Of a stretch of DNA of 64,000 bases, positions 31,750 to 41,631 are shown piece by piece. Numbering within the stretch: the stretch's first letter is position 1; each line of letters starts with the position of its first letter. The notes under the pieces are model-generated. The model was not told the DNA's origin. It searched no databases and was given only the letters and a program-made list of their open reading frames with translations. Source of the DNA: Kineosporia sp. NBRC 101731 (GTDB lineage Bacteria > Actinomycetota > Actinomycetes > Actinomycetales > Kineosporiaceae); contig NZ_BSTC01000008.1 in assembly GCF_030269305.1 (NCBI RefSeq), positions 298,095 to 362,094 on the forward strand. Reading direction: 5' to 3'. The position numbers were made by a program, and so were the translations under genes.

Positions 31750-33468
31750 TCAGAACATGAAATACCGCTGGGCCATCGGCAGCGAGGTGGCGGGCTGCTC
31801 CTCCCAGACCGAGCCGTCGATGCGCACCGTGAAGGTGTCGGGGTCGACCTGGATATCGGGTGTGGCCGTGTTCTCCGGCATGTCGGCCTTGCCGCGCTGC
31901 CGCACGTTCTCGACCGGGACCAGACGCCGGTCCACGTTCAGCCGGCCGGCCAGCCCGTCGTCGATGGCCTGCGGGGCCACGAAGTGAACGCTGGTGGCCG
32001 CCGCGACCTTCGGCGCCGCACCGAACATCGGGCGCGGCAGGATCGGCTGCGGGGTCGGGATCGAGGCGTTGGCGTCGCCCATCTGGGCCCAGGCGATCAT
32101 GCCGCCCTTGAGCACCACCTGCGGGCGCACCCCGAAGAAGGCCGGGTCCCAGAGCACCAGGTCGGCGAGCTTGCCCTTCTCGATCGACCCGATCTCCTGC
32201 TCCATGCCGTGCGCGACAGCCGGGGCGATCGTGTACTTCGCGATGTAGCGCCGGGCCCGCCGGTTGTCGTTATCCACGTCACCCTCGAGCAGCCCGCGCC
32301 GGGACTTCATCACGTGCGCGGTCTGCCAGGTGCGCAGCACGACCTCGCCGATGCGGCCCATCGCCTGGGCGTCCGAGCCGATCATCGAGATCGCGCCGAG
32401 GTCGTGCAGCAGGTCCTCGGCGGCAATGGTGCTCGGCCGGATCCGGGACTCGGCGAACGCCAGGTCTTCCGGGATCGACGGCGACAGGTGGTGGCAGACC
32501 ATCAGCATGTCCAGGTGCTCGGACAGCGTGTTGATCGTGTGCGGCCGGGTCGGGTTCGTGGAGCTCGGCAGGATGTGGCCGTAACCGGCGACGGTGATGA
32601 TGTCCGGCGCGTGCCCACCGCCCGCACCCTCGGTGTGGTAGCTGTGGATGGCCCGGCCGTTGATCGCGGCCAGGGTGCTCTCCACGTACCCGGCCTCGTT
32701 CAGGGTGTCGGTGTGGATGCTGACCTGCACCCCGCTCGCGTCGGCCACGGTCAGGCAGGCGTCGATGGCCGCCGGGGTGGTGCCCCAGTCCTCGTGCAGC
32801 TTGAAACCCGAGGCCCCGGCCCGCAGCTGCTCCCACATCGCCTCGTGCGACACGGTGTTGCCCTTGCCCAGGAGGGCGACGTTGACGGGCTGGCCGTCCA
32901 TCGCCTCGAGCATCCGGGCCATGTACCAGGACCCGGGCGTGACGGTGGTGGCCTTGGTGCCCTCGGCCGGGCCGGTGCCGCCACCGATCAGCGTGGTGAT
33001 GCCGTTGCCCAGGGCCTCGGGCACGATCTGCGGGCAGATGAAGTGCACGTGGCAGTCGATGCCACCGGCCGTGAGGATCTTGCCGTTGCCGGCGAGGATC
33101 TCGGTGTTCGGCCCGACCACCAGGTCGGGGTGCACACCGTCCATCGTCTCGGGGTTACCGGCCTTGCCCAGGGCCACGATCCGGCCGTCGCGGATCCCGA
33201 CGTCGGCCTTGATCACACCCCAGTGGTCGAGCACCAGGGCGCCGGTGATCACCAGGTCGGGCGTGCCCTCGCCGCGCGTGGCGCGGCCCTGGCCCATCGA
33301 CTCGCGCAGCACCTTGCCACCGCCGAACACCGCCTCCTCGCCCGCTCGTCCCGGACCGCCGCAGAGGTCTTCGGTGGGGGAGATGACCAGGTCGGTGTCG
33401 GCCAGCCGGACCTTGTCGCCGACGGTCGGGCCGTAGAGCTGGGCGTAACGGGCGCGGGAGAGGTCCAA
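31750..33468 (-). CDS. ureC: Urease alpha subunit UreC
   Basis: This 572-residue catalytic subunit hydrolyses urea to ammonia and carbamate at a di-nickel site. Metal ligands are visible: HVH in [13 protein letters not shown], the carbamylated Lys in GFKLHEDWG, His in [11 protein letters not shown] and [15 protein letters not shown], and the late Asp in [11 protein letters not shown]. The mobile flap shows MVCHHL with the catalytic His. The length equals the family norm. It ends the leftward operon ureA-ureB-ureC, 7 bp after ureB, and maturation needs UreDFG encoded at 25339-27490. Confidence 0.97.
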   Translation of the reverse strand: MDLSRARYAQLYGPTVGDKVRLADTDLVISPTEDLCGGPGRAGEEAVFGGGKVLRESMGQGRATRGEGTPDLVITGALVLDHWGVIKADVGIRDGRIVALGKAGNPETMDGVHPDLVVGPNTEILAGNGKILTAGGIDCHVHFICPQIVPEALGNGITTLIGGGTGPAEGTKATTVTPGSWYMARMLEAMDGQPVNVALLGKGNTVSHEAMWEQLRAGASGFKLHEDWGTTPAAIDACLTVADASGVQVSIHTDTLNEAGYVESTLAAINGRAIHSYHTEGAGGGHAPDIITVAGYGHILPSSTNPTRPHTINTLSEHLDMLMVCHHLSPSIPEDLAFAESRIRPSTIAAEDLLHDLGAISMIGSDAQAMGRIGEVVLRTWQTAHVMKSRRGLLEGDVDNDNRRARRYIAKYTIAPAVAHGMEQEIGSIEKGKLADLVLWDPAFFGVRPQVVLKGGMIAWAQMGDANASIPTPQPILPRPMFGAAPKVAAATSVHFVAPQAIDDGLAGRLNVDRRLVPVENVRQRGKADMPENTATPDIQVDPDTFTVRIDGSVWEEQPATSLPMAQRYFMF

Positions 33469-33475
33469 GTGGGTT

Positions 33476-33793
33476 TCAGCCTTCCTGATCCAGGATTCCG
33501 GGGGCGGGCAGGCTCAGACCGGGAACGACCCGGGAGCCCGCGATCGGGACGAGGGTGACCTCACGGTCGACGCCGGGCTCGAACCGCACGGCGGTGCCGG
33601 CGGCGATGTCCAGCCGCTTGCCGTGGGCGAGTTCCCGGTCGAATTCCAGGGCCTGGTTCGCCGAGGAGAAGTGGAAGTGCGAACCGACCTGCACGGGCCG
33701 GTCGCCGGCGTTCACCACGCGCACGGTGGTGCGGGTCGCACCCTCGTTCAGGGTGATCGCACCATCGGCGGGAATGACCTCACCAGGGATCAC
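33476..33793 (-). CDS. ureB: Urease beta subunit UreB
   Basis: This 105-residue structural subunit begins [18 protein letters not shown], the typical UreB start, with [20 protein letters not shown] and [15 protein letters not shown] as conserved blocks. It is separate from UreA, as in most three-subunit ureases. Nine bases separate it from ureA and seven from ureC, so it is one transcript. Confidence 0.95.
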   Translation of the reverse strand: MIPGEVIPADGAITLNEGATRTTVRVVNAGDRPVQVGSHFHFSSANQALEFDRELAHGKRLDIAAGTAVRFEPGVDREVTLVPIAGSRVVPGLSLPAPGILDQEG

Positions 33794-33802
33794 GTCAGCT
33801 CC

Positions 33803-34105
33803 TCAGATGATCGGCTCGTGCACGGTCACGAGTTTCGTGCCGTCCGGGAAGGTGGCCTCGATCTGGACCTCGGCCAGCATCTCGGGCACCCCGTCCATCA
33901 CGTCGGCCCGGGTCAGGACCTCGCGGCCGGCCTGCATCAGATCGGTGACCAGGCGCCCGTCGCGGGCTCCCTCGAGGATGAACGAGCAGATGATCGCCGT
34001 GGCCTCCGGATGGTTCAGCCGCAGGCCGCGGTCCTTACGCCGCCAGGCCAGATCAGCTGCGTAGGAGAGCATCAAGCGTTCCTGCTCGTGCGGGCTCAGC
34101 TGCAT
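33803..34105 (-). CDS. ureA: Urease gamma subunit UreA
   Basis: This 100-residue small subunit reads [20 protein letters not shown] at the start, with [20 protein letters not shown] in the middle, both family signatures. It is the first gene of the structural operon. The 240 bp upstream (34106-34345) is AT-richer than its surroundings and diverges from the DUF3105 gene, so both promoters should lie there; no specific operator was identified. Confidence 0.95.
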   Translation of the reverse strand: MQLSPHEQERLMLSYAADLAWRRKDRGLRLNHPEATAIICSFILEGARDGRLVTDLMQAGREVLTRADVMDGVPEMLAEVQIEATFPDGTKLVTVHEPII

Positions 34106-34345
34106 TCCGGGATCCGCTCCGATCTTTCACGTCCTGTTACCGGTGCCGCACGATACTGATCTGTTGTTACAACTACGAGCACATCGTCCACAGAAATCTA
34201 TGTGAAGCTTGAACTTGTTCTGGATCGTTGCTGGTGGGCCGGTAGCGTTGCCGCGAGCTTTCCTGTGTGAAGTCCGGAACCCCGGCGCTTCGCCGACCGT
34301 CAGCAACATGTCGACGCCCAGTCCCCCGAGAGGCACGCAACCGTC

Positions 34346-34993
34346 ATGACCAACGCCAGGAAATCCCGGCAGGCGACCGCGGAGAAGGCGGCGAAACTCC
34401 GCGCCGAGCAGGCTGCCAGTGAGCGCCGGCGCCGTTTCGCCCTGACCGCAGGGGCCTTCGTGATCGTGATCGCGGTGGTCGGCGGTGGGTTCGCCGTCGT
34501 CAAGGCCGCCCGCGATGACAGCGCCAAGGACGCCGCCAAGGTCGCCGCCACCAAGCTGACCGGTCTGAAGGAATACAAGGACCTGACGCAGAACCACGTC
34601 TCGACCCCGGTGACCTACGCCCAGACCCCGCCCGTCGGTGGTGATCACAACCCGGTCTGGCTGAACTGCGGCGTCTACGACGCGCCGGTGCAGAACGAGA
34701 ATGCGGTGCATGCCCTGGAGCACGGCGCGGTCTGGATCACCTACCAGGAGAAGCTGCCGAAGGCTCAGGTCGAGGAGCTGAAAGACATCGTCGGCAACCA
34801 GACCTACCTGGTGTTGTCGCCGTACAAGGACCTGCCCGACCCGATCACGCTGTCCGCGTGGGGCCTGCAGCTGTCCGTCGACACCGCAGACGACCCGCGC
34901 ATCGAGAAGTTCATCAAGGAGTACAAGCAGGGCACGCAGACCCCTGAGATGGGCGCCGCCTGCACCGGTGGCGTCGGCGAGCCGACAGGCTGA
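34346..34993 (+). CDS. DUF3105 membrane-anchored protein
   Basis: The 215-residue protein has a charged cytoplasmic N-terminus, a single membrane helix (FALTAGAFVIVIAVVGGGFA) and a DUF3105 outer domain. The conserved blocks are PPVGGDHNPVWLNCGVYDAP and AVHALEHGAVWITYQ, followed by LVLSPYKDLPDPITLSAWG. His and Cys residues in these blocks suggest metal binding (inference). It is followed six bases later by a DUF305 gene, a recurrent actinobacterial pair of unknown function. Confidence 0.88.
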   Translation: MTNARKSRQATAEKAAKLRAEQAASERRRRFALTAGAFVIVIAVVGGGFAVVKAARDDSAKDAAKVAATKLTGLKEYKDLTQNHVSTPVTYAQTPPVGGDHNPVWLNCGVYDAPVQNENAVHALEHGAVWITYQEKLPKAQVEELKDIVGNQTYLVLSPYKDLPDPITLSAWGLQLSVDTADDPRIEKFIKEYKQGTQTPEMGAACTGGVGEPTG

Positions 34994-34999
34994 TCCCCG

Positions 35000-35758
35000 A
35001 TGGCAACGACGGGTGAGTCCGGTCACGCCGAGGCCGCGTCCGAGACGGTGCCGGGCGACGAGCTGTACGAGGACGACGGGCTGGAGAGCTCGCCGTCCTC
35101 GTCGGGCGGTTCCTGGCTGACCGGGCGCACCCTGGTGCGGATGGCGATCGCCGGGCTCGTCCTGCTGGCCGGCCTGGTGCTGGTGGTGTCGTACGTGCAG
35201 GGCCCGGCCACGCCGTCCGACAACTCGGCGGCGGCCGGCCTGGCCCGCGACATGATCGACCACCACGCCCAGGCGGTGGACATGGCGACGATCGTGCAGC
35301 GCCGCACCCAGGACGACGACGTCCGGTACCTGACCACCGACATGGCGCTGACCCAGTCCAGTCAGATGGGGCAGATGCAGGGGTGGCTCAACCTCTGGGG
35401 CCTGACGATCGGGCGCACCGGGCAGCCGATGCAGTGGATGCAGGGCCATGAGGCCGAGCACGAGCTGTCCGGGATCTCCGCCGACGACACCCACGTCGAC
35501 GAGAACGGCCTGATGCCCGGTATGGCCACCCAGAAGCAGGTGAACGAACTGCGCTCGCTGCCCACGAAGCAAGCCGACATCCTGTTCCTGCAGCTGATGA
35601 TCAAGCATCACCAGGGTGGCGTGGCGATGGCCCGGGCGGCGCTGCAGCTCACCGACGAACCGGTGGTGGTCAACCTCTGCAAGACCATCGTGAAGGGTCA
35701 GCAGGCCGAGATCGCGCTGATGCAGAACATGCTCAGCGAACGCGGAGCCCAGCCGTAG
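35000..35758 (+). CDS. DUF305 membrane-anchored protein
   Basis: This 252-residue protein has an acidic N-terminus, one membrane helix (about 49-70) and a DUF305 domain with ARDMIDHHAQAVDMATIVQ and LMIKHHQGGVAMARAAL. It is larger than the lipoprotein DUF305 at 6198 because of a central insertion (WLNLWGLTIGRTGQPMQWMQ). It is co-transcribed with DUF3105. Confidence 0.88.
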   Translation: MATTGESGHAEAASETVPGDELYEDDGLESSPSSSGGSWLTGRTLVRMAIAGLVLLAGLVLVVSYVQGPATPSDNSAAAGLARDMIDHHAQAVDMATIVQRRTQDDDVRYLTTDMALTQSSQMGQMQGWLNLWGLTIGRTGQPMQWMQGHEAEHELSGISADDTHVDENGLMPGMATQKQVNELRSLPTKQADILFLQLMIKHHQGGVAMARAALQLTDEPVVVNLCKTIVKGQQAEIALMQNMLSERGAQP

Positions 35759-35783
35759 TCAAGCCTTAGGTACCGTTCGGCGC

Positions 35784-36260
35784 ATGGCGACCCCTGAGTT
35801 CATTCTCAAGCTGCGGGAGAAGATCGGCACCGACGAGCTCTGGCTGCCGGGCGTGACCGCTCTGGTGCGGGACGAGGCCGGGCGCATCCTGCTCGGCCAG
35901 CGATCGGACAACCTGCTCTGGTCGTTGCCGAGCGGGATCTCCGAGCCGGGAGAGCCGATGTCTCTCACCTGCACCCGCGAGGTGCTGGAGGAGACGGGTG
36001 TGAAGATCGAGGTCACCGGCCTGATCGCGATCCACACCACGGCCCCGGTCACCTTCCCGAACGGTGACCGCACGATCTTCGTCGACCATTTCTTCGACTG
36101 CCGCCCGATCGGTGGCGAGGCGGTGGTGGGCGATGACGAGTCGGTCGCCGTCGGCTGGTTCGACCCCTCTGACCTGCCCGAACCCCTGTCTCCCGGGGTG
36201 GCCCGGGGCCTGGAGCGGGCGCGTGTCTACGCCGAAACGGGCCGAGCCCAGTTCGACTAG
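35784..36260 (+). CDS. NUDIX hydrolase
   Basis: 158 residues. The complete Nudix box (GISEPGE, seven residues, REVLEETGV) begins near residue 51, so it should cleave nucleoside diphosphate-X compounds using Mg. The N-terminal extension and terminal GLERARVYAETGRAQFD do not specify the substrate. ATG 35784 lies seven bases after TACCGT, a leaderless arrangement. No operon partner. Confidence 0.9.
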   Translation: MATPEFILKLREKIGTDELWLPGVTALVRDEAGRILLGQRSDNLLWSLPSGISEPGEPMSLTCTREVLEETGVKIEVTGLIAIHTTAPVTFPNGDRTIFVDHFFDCRPIGGEAVVGDDESVAVGWFDPSDLPEPLSPGVARGLERARVYAETGRAQFD

Positions 36261-36414
36261 AGCTCGGCCGGCACACGGCTGGCACTCGGGGGGTCTTGTC
36301 TGCCAGTGCCTTTGTACCGCACCGTGTGATCACGTGCGATGGGGCGCCGCGTCGGCAGATCGGCCTGTTCGGGTCCCTGATGCCGTCCGGCGACCCCCGG
36401 TGGAGGGAGCTGGC

Positions 36415-36954
36415 ATGTCTGATTCTCTGAACCCTCTGAACGTCGAGATCGCCCCTTATCAGGGCAGCGACGACCTGCTGAGCGGGTTCGTCGTGAGCGG
36501 CCGCTGGCCCTCGTCCACCCGGGAGTGGGCGCAGTTCCTCCTCCTGGCGGTGCGGCTTGCCGCCGTGCCCGGCCTGGTTCCGACCACCACCGTGTTCCGG
36601 GCGGTCGAGGACACTCCGGAGGGCCCGCTGCCGGGAGCGGTCGGTCTGGTGACGTCGGCGGGCCCGGTGCTCGGCGACGGCGCCCCGGGGCCTGGTCAGT
36701 TCGGGCGGCACACCCCGCCCGCGCTGCTGCTTCTGCACCCGCCCTCGGAGAGCCGGCCCTCGATCCCCGAGGCCACCGGGGCGGCGTCGGGCTGCGTTCT
36801 GCTGCCGGGGATTCCGCACCTCGGCCTGGAGCACCGGGCCTCCTGGGTGGAGGCCGAGCGGGACGGCACCATCACCCGGCTGGTGAGCATGGTGGGTGTC
36901 GATCCGACGCAGGACCCCGACACCGCGGTCCTGGCGATGCTCCTGGCGGCGTGA
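36415..36954 (+). CDS. Hypothetical protein
   Basis: An unrecognised 179-residue protein, soluble, rich in Pro, Gly, Leu and Val, with no signal peptide. It contains LLLAVRLAAVPGLVPTTTVF and ALLLLHPPSESRPSIPEATG. ATG 36415 follows GGAGGGAGC. It precedes the large helicase-like gene by 300 bp that include a palindromic repeat, so co-transcription is unlikely. Confidence 0.55.
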   Translation: MSDSLNPLNVEIAPYQGSDDLLSGFVVSGRWPSSTREWAQFLLLAVRLAAVPGLVPTTTVFRAVEDTPEGPLPGAVGLVTSAGPVLGDGAPGPGQFGRHTPPALLLLHPPSESRPSIPEATGAASGCVLLPGIPHLGLEHRASWVEAERDGTITRLVSMVGVDPTQDPDTAVLAMLLAA

Positions 36955-37256
36955 GGCAGCGTGAACCTGGGCGTGATCATGCAACCCGTCCTCGGGAGGG
37001 ATTGCATGATCACGACCCAAGTGCGCCGTGATCATGCACGCTGCGGTCATCCGACCCGTTTCGGCTGTCCCACGTTCGAGTGTCAGACCGGTCACACCGA
37101 ATTTCCGTCCCCGGAGCCCGAAGACGCCTCTCACCAGGCTCGTTGCTCGTCCGCCCGGTGGGTCGGGCAGTCGTCCGAGCGGGCACTGCCCCGCGCGTGC
37201 TTCCGGCGCGCCGGGAGCGCTTTCCGGGTCCACCGGGAAGCGCGGGCTAGCGTTGG
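36955..37256. repeat. Palindromic repeat locus C and gene-free stretch
   Basis: CGTGATCATGCAA (36972-36984) is inverted at 37002-37014 across a small GTCCTCGGGAGG hairpin. A third half-copy, CCGTGATCATGCACG, begins at 37026. This is the weakest member of the GCATGATCACG family, having lost the TTCTAGAA centre. The rest of the 302-bp gap holds no gene; TAGCGT at 37248-37253 is the likely -10 of the next gene. Confidence 0.75.
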
Positions 37257-37259
37257 GTG

Positions 37260-40200
37260 GTGCCCGAGCAGTCCGCCGCGGGGCCGCTGACCCAGCGGTC
37301 CCTGACGCCCCGTGTCGAGCGCCCGGCGGAGTCTTCGACGGGCGCTCCCGGCGTCGACCTCGAACGGGTGGCGGCCGCTGTCGACGCCTGGCGCCGGGCC
37401 CTGGCCGGATCGGGTCTGCCCGACACGCTTCTCACCACCGGCCCACAAGCCCGCGAATCCTGGCTGGAACTCACCCACGCGCACCCCTCCGGGCTGGCGC
37501 AGCTGTTCGCCGGCCGGCCGACGCGACTGTCCAGCCTGTTCCGGGAGCCTGACGCCCACGACGTGGCGTGGAACCAGGTCCGGATGATCCGCCGGGCGGC
37601 GATCGTGCTCTCGGCCCAGCGCGGCGTGCAGGCCTGCTGCCTGTCGATCGGGGTGGCCACCTGGCGGCCCGCCGGCTCGTCCGAACCGGTGAACGCCCCG
37701 GTGGTGCTGCGCGGCTGCTCGATCCGCCCGCGCGGTGGCGAGAGCGACTTCGACCTGGATCTGGACGGCACGGTCCTGATCAACCCCGAGCTGGTGCGCC
37801 TGCTCAACGACGACTACGGCATCGAGGCCGACGGCAACGAGCTGGCCGCGCTGGCCCACGGCGAGAAGGGGTTCGACCCGCGGCCGGTCTACGCCTGGCT
37901 CGAGGAGCACTGCGACCAGCTGCGCGACTTCACCATCGAGCGCAGCCTGGTCCTGGCCACGTTCGCCGCCGGTTCCGGCGCCGTGCTCGCCGACCTCGAC
38001 GCCGCGGTCCCCGCGATCGCCGCGAGCGAGCTGCTCAGCGCGGTGGCGGCGTCGACCGCGCCGCTCGTGGTCCGGCTGCCGGACACCCCCGCGACCGCCA
38101 CCGGCGGCGCCGGGGGCTCGACCGCGTCCTCAAGCACCTCTACCGGCACGACCGGCACGACCGGCACCCGGGGAGCCGGCGGGATCCCGCAGCAGAAGCC
38201 CGCGCTCGGCGAACCCGAGTCGCGGCGCCTGGCCGTGGTGGGCCGGCTCGGCCCGCGCGGGGCCCGGCCGGTGAGCCCACCGGCCGAGGCCGACCCCGCC
38301 GACGAGCTGCTGGTGCTCGACTGCGACCCGGCCCAGACCGACGCCGTCGCGACCGCGCTGCGGGGCGAGCACCTGGTGATCGAGGGCCCGCCCGGGGCCG
38401 GCGCCACCCACACGCTGGCCGCCACGATCGCCGGGCTGGTGGCCGCGGGCCGTCGCGTGCTCGTGCTGAGCCCTCGCCGCGCCAGCACCGAGACCCTGCT
38501 CAGCCGGCTGTATGACGCCGGCATCGGCGATCTCGTGCTCGACCTGCGCGACTCTCCCGGCGGGCGGCCCGCCACCCGCACCGCCGCGCTGACCGACACG
38601 CTCACCGCCGCCCTGGCCGCCGCGACCGGTGGCACCTCGGGTGAACTGCCGCCGGTCGGCAAGGCGGCGCTGGACGACGAGTCGGCCCGCACCGTCCGCC
38701 GGGCCCGGGCCCTGCTCGACGGCGATGTGATCGCGCTGCACGAGGTGCGCCAGCCCTGGGGTGTCAGCGCCTACGACGCGATGGTGGCCCTGGCCGACCT
38801 GACCTCCCGCACCGGTGCTCCCGCGGGCCGGGTCCGGCTCGGTGACGAGGTGCTGCGCGGCCTCGACGGCATCACCCGGGAACGGGTGCGTGCCCATCTG
38901 CACGCCGCGGCCGCGGCCGGGGCCTTCACCCTGAGCCGGGACGACACCCGGTGGTACGACGCCCAGGTCACCACCAACGAGGACGCCCGCAAGGCGCTGG
39001 AGGCCGCGCTCGTGCTGCGGGCCGGCCTGCGTCGCACCCGGATCGCGATGGACGGGGTGACGGCCGCCGCCGGGCTGCGGCCCGCGACCTCCGCGCAGGA
39101 ATGGCTGCCGCTGATCAACCTGCTGCTGGGCGTGCGCACCGTGGTCGACTCGATGCTGCCGCAGCTGTTCGACGCGCCGCTGGCCGAGCTGGCCGTGGCC
39201 GTCGCCCCGCGGGGCGAGCGGCGCAGCGACGGCAGCGGCCCCGGACGGGTGGAACGGCGCCGCCTCCGGCGTCAGGCCCAGGCCCTGGTGCGCCCCGGGG
39301 TGCACGTCGGCGACCTGCACCAGGTGCTGCGTACGGCGCAGGACCTGCGCCACCGCTGGCAGGAGTACGCGCTCGTGCCGTCCTCGCCGGGCGTCGTGGT
39401 CGGGCTCACCGAGGCCGCCACCACGGTCTCCTCGGCGATGGGTGCGATCGCCGTGCTGGCCGGGACCTTCGCCGACACACCCGCGCCCGAACTGCGCTCG
39501 ATGCCACTGGACGACCTGGAGGCACACGTCGCCGACCTGTCCGGCGACACCCAGGGCATTCTCGGCCAGCCCCGCCGCGCCCGTCTGGTGCAGGCCCTGC
39601 GCGACGCCGGGCTCGGTGATCTTGTCGACGACCTGCGCGAGCGCCGGGTCGGGCCGGAAGACATCGACGGTGAGTTCGACCTGACCTGGTGGTCGTCCGT
39701 GCGGTCGAGCATCGTGCGCTCCGACCAGCGGCTGGCCGGCCACGACCCGGACGCGCTGCGGGCCGCGGCCGAAGATCTGCGCACCGCCGAACAAGCCCGC
39801 ATCCAGGCCGGTTCCGCACTCGTGCGCACCGCCGTCACGCACCGCGCCGCGAAGGTCGTCACCGCCCAGCCCGAGCAGATGCGCACCCTGCGCACCTGGC
39901 TGACCCGGGACGACGACCGCCCGCGCCTGTCCGACCTGGTGCGCCGTTGCGGTGACGTGCTCTCGGCCCTCACCCCGGTCTGGGTGATGAGCCCCGACAC
40001 CGTCGCCGCCTGCCTCGCCCCCGCCGACCCGAACGTCACCCCGGTCGTCGACACCGTGGTGGTGGACGACGCCGGCCACATCGGCCTGCCCGAGGTCGTC
40101 GCGGCCCTGGCCCGGGGCGGTCAGGTGATCGTCGCCGGTGACCGCCGCCGCCTCGCCCCGCCCGACGGCAGCCGGTCGGTCGTCGAGGCGCTCGCGCCGT

Positions 40201-41510
40201 TCACCAAGGTGTGCCGCCTCGACCGTGACCACCGCAGTACCGACGGCCGCGTGCTCCTCCCGCTCGCCCCCCGCTACCCGGAGGGCTGGCAGCAGACCCC
40301 GGGCACCGGCGTCCACGCGCCCCTCTACCTGGAGGCCGTCGCCGACGGCATCGCCATCCCGCCGCCGGGCGAGGAACTCCCGGTCAGCGCCGACGGTGAG
40401 GTCGCCCGCGTCATCGACCTGGTCGAGCGACACGCCCAGCAGCACCCCGACCAGTCGCTCATCGTCATCACGCTGAGCGAGCGGCACGCCGAGCGCATCG
40501 AGGAGGCCCTGCGCATCAGCCTGCCCGAGCGGTACGACCTGGCGCAGTGGCTCAGCGGACAGCGCCGCGCCGGACTGGCCGAGCCGTTCACCATCCGCCC
40601 GGTGCAGCGCCTCCTGGGCATCGAGCGGGACGCCGCCATCGTCTCCATCGGCCTGGCCCGTACCCCGCACGGACGGGTGCTGCACCGCTTCGGGGTGCTC
40701 GACGGTGACAAGGGCGCGGCCGCGCTCACCACCGCCGTCAGCCGGTCGCGGCACCGCACCACCGTGGTCTGCTGCTTCACCGCCGACGACCTGCTGGTCG
40801 ACCGGCTGCGGACCGCCGGGGCCCGGCTGCTGCGCGACGTGCTGCTGGCCGCCGGAGGCCGGAGCACGGGTAGCACCGGGCGTATGCCGAAGACTTCCGA
40901 CGCGCTCGCCGTCGACCTGAGTGACCGTCTCAACGCCGCCGGGCTGCCGGTGCGGCTCCGGGTCGGTGACGGGGCCTGGCCCATCGACATCGCGGTGGCC
41001 GATCCACGTGTGCCCGGGCGGATGCTCGTGGCCGTCGATCTGGACGGCCCGGCCTTCGCCTCCCGCAACACCCGGGAGCGGGAGCGGCACCGTCCCGCCC
41101 GCTGGGAGCGGGCGGGGTGGGCGTACCACCGGATCTCGGCCATGGACCTCTCCGCCGACCCCGAGGGTGAGGTTGCCCGCATCCGGCAGGTCTGGGAGGC
41201 CGCCATGACCCGGCCGTTGCCTCCCGAGGTGTACGAGTTGTCTCCCGGCTTCACTCCGCAGGCCCCGGTGATGGAGGACGTCGTTGTCGCCGCCGGGGTG
41301 TCCGTCCCGGTCACCGGGATGGCGCCGTCTTCCGTGCTGGGTGTCCCCGTGCCGGAGCCGGTAAAGTCTGACGACGTGGGACCTGAAGACGAAGAACCGG
41401 CTTTCCCCGACCGTTCCGACGACGACCGGGACGAGGGCTGGGGTGACCGCGACGAGCGCAGCAACCGCGACGACGAGCTGCAGCGGGATCGTCCGCCGCA
41501 CTGGGAATAA
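37260..41510 (+). CDS. Giant SF1 helicase-like protein with altered P-loop and nuclease-like C-terminus
   Basis: About 1416 residues. Superfamily-1 helicase landmarks are present but eroded: P-loop GPPGAGATHT (near residue 377) has Ala where the invariant Lys should be. Walker B is VVVDDAGH (936), motif III is GDRRRLAPPDG (961), LDRDHRS follows, and motif VI is AVSRSRHRTTVV (1158). A long helical insert separates Walker A and B. The C-terminal part (about 1230-1325: IDIAVADP, LVAVDLDG, RERERHRPARWERAGWAYHR) resembles the Vsr-like REase_MTES_1575 domain. ATP use is therefore doubtful. GTG 37260 lies six bases after TAGCGT. The acidic tail is rich in Asp and Arg. A defence or repair role is speculation. 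Confidence 0.7.
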   Translation: MPEQSAAGPLTQRSLTPRVERPAESSTGAPGVDLERVAAAVDAWRRALAGSGLPDTLLTTGPQARESWLELTHAHPSGLAQLFAGRPTRLSSLFREPDAHDVAWNQVRMIRRAAIVLSAQRGVQACCLSIGVATWRPAGSSEPVNAPVVLRGCSIRPRGGESDFDLDLDGTVLINPELVRLLNDDYGIEADGNELAALAHGEKGFDPRPVYAWLEEHCDQLRDFTIERSLVLATFAAGSGAVLADLDAAVPAIAASELLSAVAASTAPLVVRLPDTPATATGGAGGSTASSSTSTGTTGTTGTRGAGGIPQQKPALGEPESRRLAVVGRLGPRGARPVSPPAEADPADELLVLDCDPAQTDAVATALRGEHLVIEGPPGAGATHTLAATIAGLVAAGRRVLVLSPRRASTETLLSRLYDAGIGDLVLDLRDSPGGRPATRTAALTDTLTAALAAATGGTSGELPPVGKAALDDESARTVRRARALLDGDVIALHEVRQPWGVSAYDAMVALADLTSRTGAPAGRVRLGDEVLRGLDGITRERVRAHLHAAAAAGAFTLSRDDTRWYDAQVTTNEDARKALEAALVLRAGLRRTRIAMDGVTAAAGLRPATSAQEWLPLINLLLGVRTVVDSMLPQLFDAPLAELAVAVAPRGERRSDGSGPGRVERRRLRRQAQALVRPGVHVGDLHQVLRTAQDLRHRWQEYALVPSSPGVVVGLTEAATTVSSAMGAIAVLAGTFADTPAPELRSMPLDDLEAHVADLSGDTQGILGQPRRARLVQALRDAGLGDLVDDLRERRVGPEDIDGEFDLTWWSSVRSSIVRSDQRLAGHDPDALRAAAEDLRTAEQARIQAGSALVRTAVTHRAAKVVTAQPEQMRTLRTWLTRDDDRPRLSDLVRRCGDVLSALTPVWVMSPDTVAACLAPADPNVTPVVDTVVVDDAGHIGLPEVVAALARGGQVIVAGDRRRLAPPDGSRSVVEALAPFTKVCRLDRDHRSTDGRVLLPLAPRYPEGWQQTPGTGVHAPLYLEAVADGIAIPPPGEELPVSADGEVARVIDLVERHAQQHPDQSLIVITLSERHAERIEEALRISLPERYDLAQWLSGQRRAGLAEPFTIRPVQRLLGIERDAAIVSIGLARTPHGRVLHRFGVLDGDKGAAALTTAVSRSRHRTTVVCCFTADDLLVDRLRTAGARLLRDVLLAAGGRSTGSTGRMPKTSDALAVDLSDRLNAAGLPVRLRVGDGAWPIDIAVADPRVPGRMLVAVDLDGPAFASRNTRERERHRPARWERAGWAYHRISAMDLSADPEGEVARIRQVWEAAMTRPLPPEVYELSPGFTPQAPVMEDVVVAAGVSVPVTGMAPSSVLGVPVPEPVKSDDVGPEDEEPAFPDRSDDDRDEGWGDRDERSNRDDELQRDRPPHWE

Positions 41511-41586
41511 ATAATCCGGGCCGGACCCGAACTTTCTGGGAAGAGCCTGCATCCAACCTGATGACCCCAGCGTGAGCATCACGTGA

Positions 41587-41610
41587 GCCGCCCGGTGCTA
41601 CCCGGGCGGC
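41587..41610 (+). terminator. Hairpin after the helicase-like gene
   Basis: GCCGCCCGG (41587-41595) pairs with CCGGGCGGC (41602-41610) across six bases, 77 bp after the helicase stop and 21 bp before the next start. It could alternatively sit in the leader of the next gene. Confidence 0.55.
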
Positions 41611-41631
41611 CGGCCATCATCAGGAGGAATC

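Noticed and set aside
38130..41582. 1150-residue antisense open frame opposite the helicase-like gene
   Set aside because: It is a high-GC shadow frame with biased His/Gly/Arg/Val composition and no motif; the plus strand carries recognisable helicase motifs.
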